From Eubacterium sp. (GTDB lineage: Bacteria; Bacillota; Clostridia; Lachnospirales; Lachnospiraceae): a stretch of DNA of 64,000 nucleotides. The position numbers and the translations under genes are program-made. The notes under the pieces were generated by a model that saw only the letters and a list, made by a program, of their open reading frames with translations, did no database searches and was not told the DNA's origin. Position 1 is the stretch's first letter; each line of letters opens with the position of its first letter. The stretch lies in the NCBI GenBank assembly GCA_022794015.1, contig JAAWDZ010000029.1:58146-122145 (forward strand), written 5' to 3'. Below, one piece after another: positions 63,557 through 64,000 of this stretch.

Positions 63557-63585
63557 ATTATAGAAATACAACAATGATGTGTCAA
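63557..63585 (-). promoter_or_regulatory. Fully consensus promoter of the toxin-like gene
   Basis: On the minus strand TTGACA (63580-63585), 17 bp, TATAAT (63557-63562); both hexamers are perfect. Convergent with the antisense promoter 185 bp away. Confidence 0.85.
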
Positions 63586-63699
63586 AGTAATCTGCAATTT
63601 TTTCAGAGCTTCTAATTCTATGCATTAACTGTACCACAATAAGAATCCAAAAGGAACATTATGCAAGGCAATGCGCGGCAGGGATGCGGTGTGTGATAG

Positions 63700-63876
63700 T
63701 CTGGAAGCAGCGGAGCACTTCGGGAAACGGCAACGATAGAGCAGCCTGGAACCCTTGCATTGATTGAGAATATCGTAGCGAAGTGCATTACGGAGGGAAT
63801 GGAGTTAGAAGAGCCGTACAAGGATATTTATCAGGAATGTAAACATATGCTGGAAAGATTCCATTCGGCAGATTAA
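63700..63876 (+). pseudogene. C-terminal gene fragment ending in the 41-bp repeat
   Basis: A 58-codon open frame with protein-like composition (ALRETATIEQPGTLALIENI, then KDIYQECKHMLERFHSAD) ends at TAA 63874-63876. It is closed upstream by TAG 63697-63699 and lacks a start with a ribosome site; the first Met is 35 codons in. It looks like the 3' end of a lost or interrupted gene of unknown family. Its last 16 bases are the first part of the tandem repeat. Confidence 0.45.
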
Positions 63877-64000
63877 GGAAACCCTAAAGGATACCTCAAT
63901 GCCATTCGGCAGATTAAGGAAACCCTAAAGGATACCTCAATGCCATTCGGCAGATTAAGGAAACCCTAAAGGATACCTCAATGCCATTCGGCAGATTAAG
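63861..64000 (+). repeat. 41-bp tandem repeat running off the window
   Basis: Identical 41-bp units start at 63861, 63902, 63943 and 63984 (last one cut at 17 bases by the window end). Each begins CCATTCGGCAGATTAAGG and ends with GGATACCTCAATG. The first unit includes the final codons and stop of the gene fragment at 63700-63876. Unit length is not a multiple of three, so it does not encode a peptide repeat. True copy number is unknown. Confidence 0.95.

Noticed and set aside
63473..63625. 50-residue minus-strand frame that looks faintly like the end of an XRE regulator
   Set aside because: No ribosome site, and it spans the consensus promoter of the 20-residue peptide gene; the overlapping frame with promoter, leader and AAAAAGGA is better supported.
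63861..64000. CRISPR array at the window end
   Set aside because: Units are identical end to end with no variable spacers; it is a simple tandem repeat.
1..64000. rRNA, tRNA, insertion sequences, prophage genes
   Set aside because: I saw no cloverleaf, ribosomal RNA stretch, transposase or integrase; this cannot exclude a short degraded element.

Overview
The window looks like a chromosomal segment of a gut-type Lachnospiraceae (Clostridia, Firmicutes). Supporting signs are strong AGGAGG-type ribosome binding sites, consensus sigma-A promoters, very large secreted Lys-rich proteins with bacterial Ig-like (BIG2) modules, a FabK/FabT-type fatty acid operon, ECF transporter genes next to truA, and PadR/HAAS and VanW families. 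Species cannot be named from the sequence alone.

Layout. (1) 1-21391 is a glycan-degradation region. It holds a YesM/YesN-type two-component pair, a 1547-residue secreted protein made of repeated carbohydrate-binding-like modules with no catalytic domain, a 1684-residue GH3 enzyme and a 947-residue GH5 enzyme. A lipoprotein, a second GH3 enzyme on the opposite strand and a divergent AraC-type regulator follow. Both GH3 enzymes have the permuted domain order (C-terminal domain, then Fn3, then catalytic N-terminal domain). (2) 21400-29480 is a type II fatty acid synthesis operon: acpP-fabK-fabD-fabG-fabF-fabZ-accDA(fused)-fabH-fabT. It is read from a consensus promoter overlapping a striking three-box operator, and accB and accC are missing. 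(3) 29650-38862 is mixed: an unknown protein, a hairpin-rich element, a BIG2-SGNH hydrolase, a DnaQ-like exonuclease, a VanW protein, and an AIR synthase-like / Lrp / aminotransferase / trmL run. (4) 38866-42249 is ecfA1-ecfA2-ecfT-truA. (5) 42317-48692 holds a PadR regulator with palindromic operators and a HAAS-SEDS-like membrane protein, an ECF sigma factor with a membrane partner, a SecB-like protein and an orphan FtsX permease. (6) 48716-54434 is a minus-strand pair: a small conserved-looking protein followed by a 1742-residue DUF4132-type protein. (7) 54665-63282 holds a gene remnant, a PpiC-like lipoprotein, a 1365-residue beta-helix protein, and a VanR/VanS-like pair whose kinase carries a LamG-like plus BIG2 extracellular sensor. 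(8) 63344-64000 holds a compact locus with all parts of a type I toxin-antitoxin module (20-residue membrane peptide, antisense RNA, convergent consensus promoters and a shared terminator), then a gene fragment running into a 41-bp tandem repeat that continues past the window.

How the genes may work together. The secreted proteins share proline/aspartate-rich linkers and cationic Lys-rich C-terminal modules, which suggests one cell-surface glucan-degrading machine controlled by nearby two-component and AraC regulators (inference). The fab operon is very probably autoregulated by its terminal MarR/FabT gene through the three-box operator. The best candidates for undescribed biology are the tiny type I toxin-antitoxin locus, the glycan-sensor kinase, and the DUF4132 pair with its small partner.
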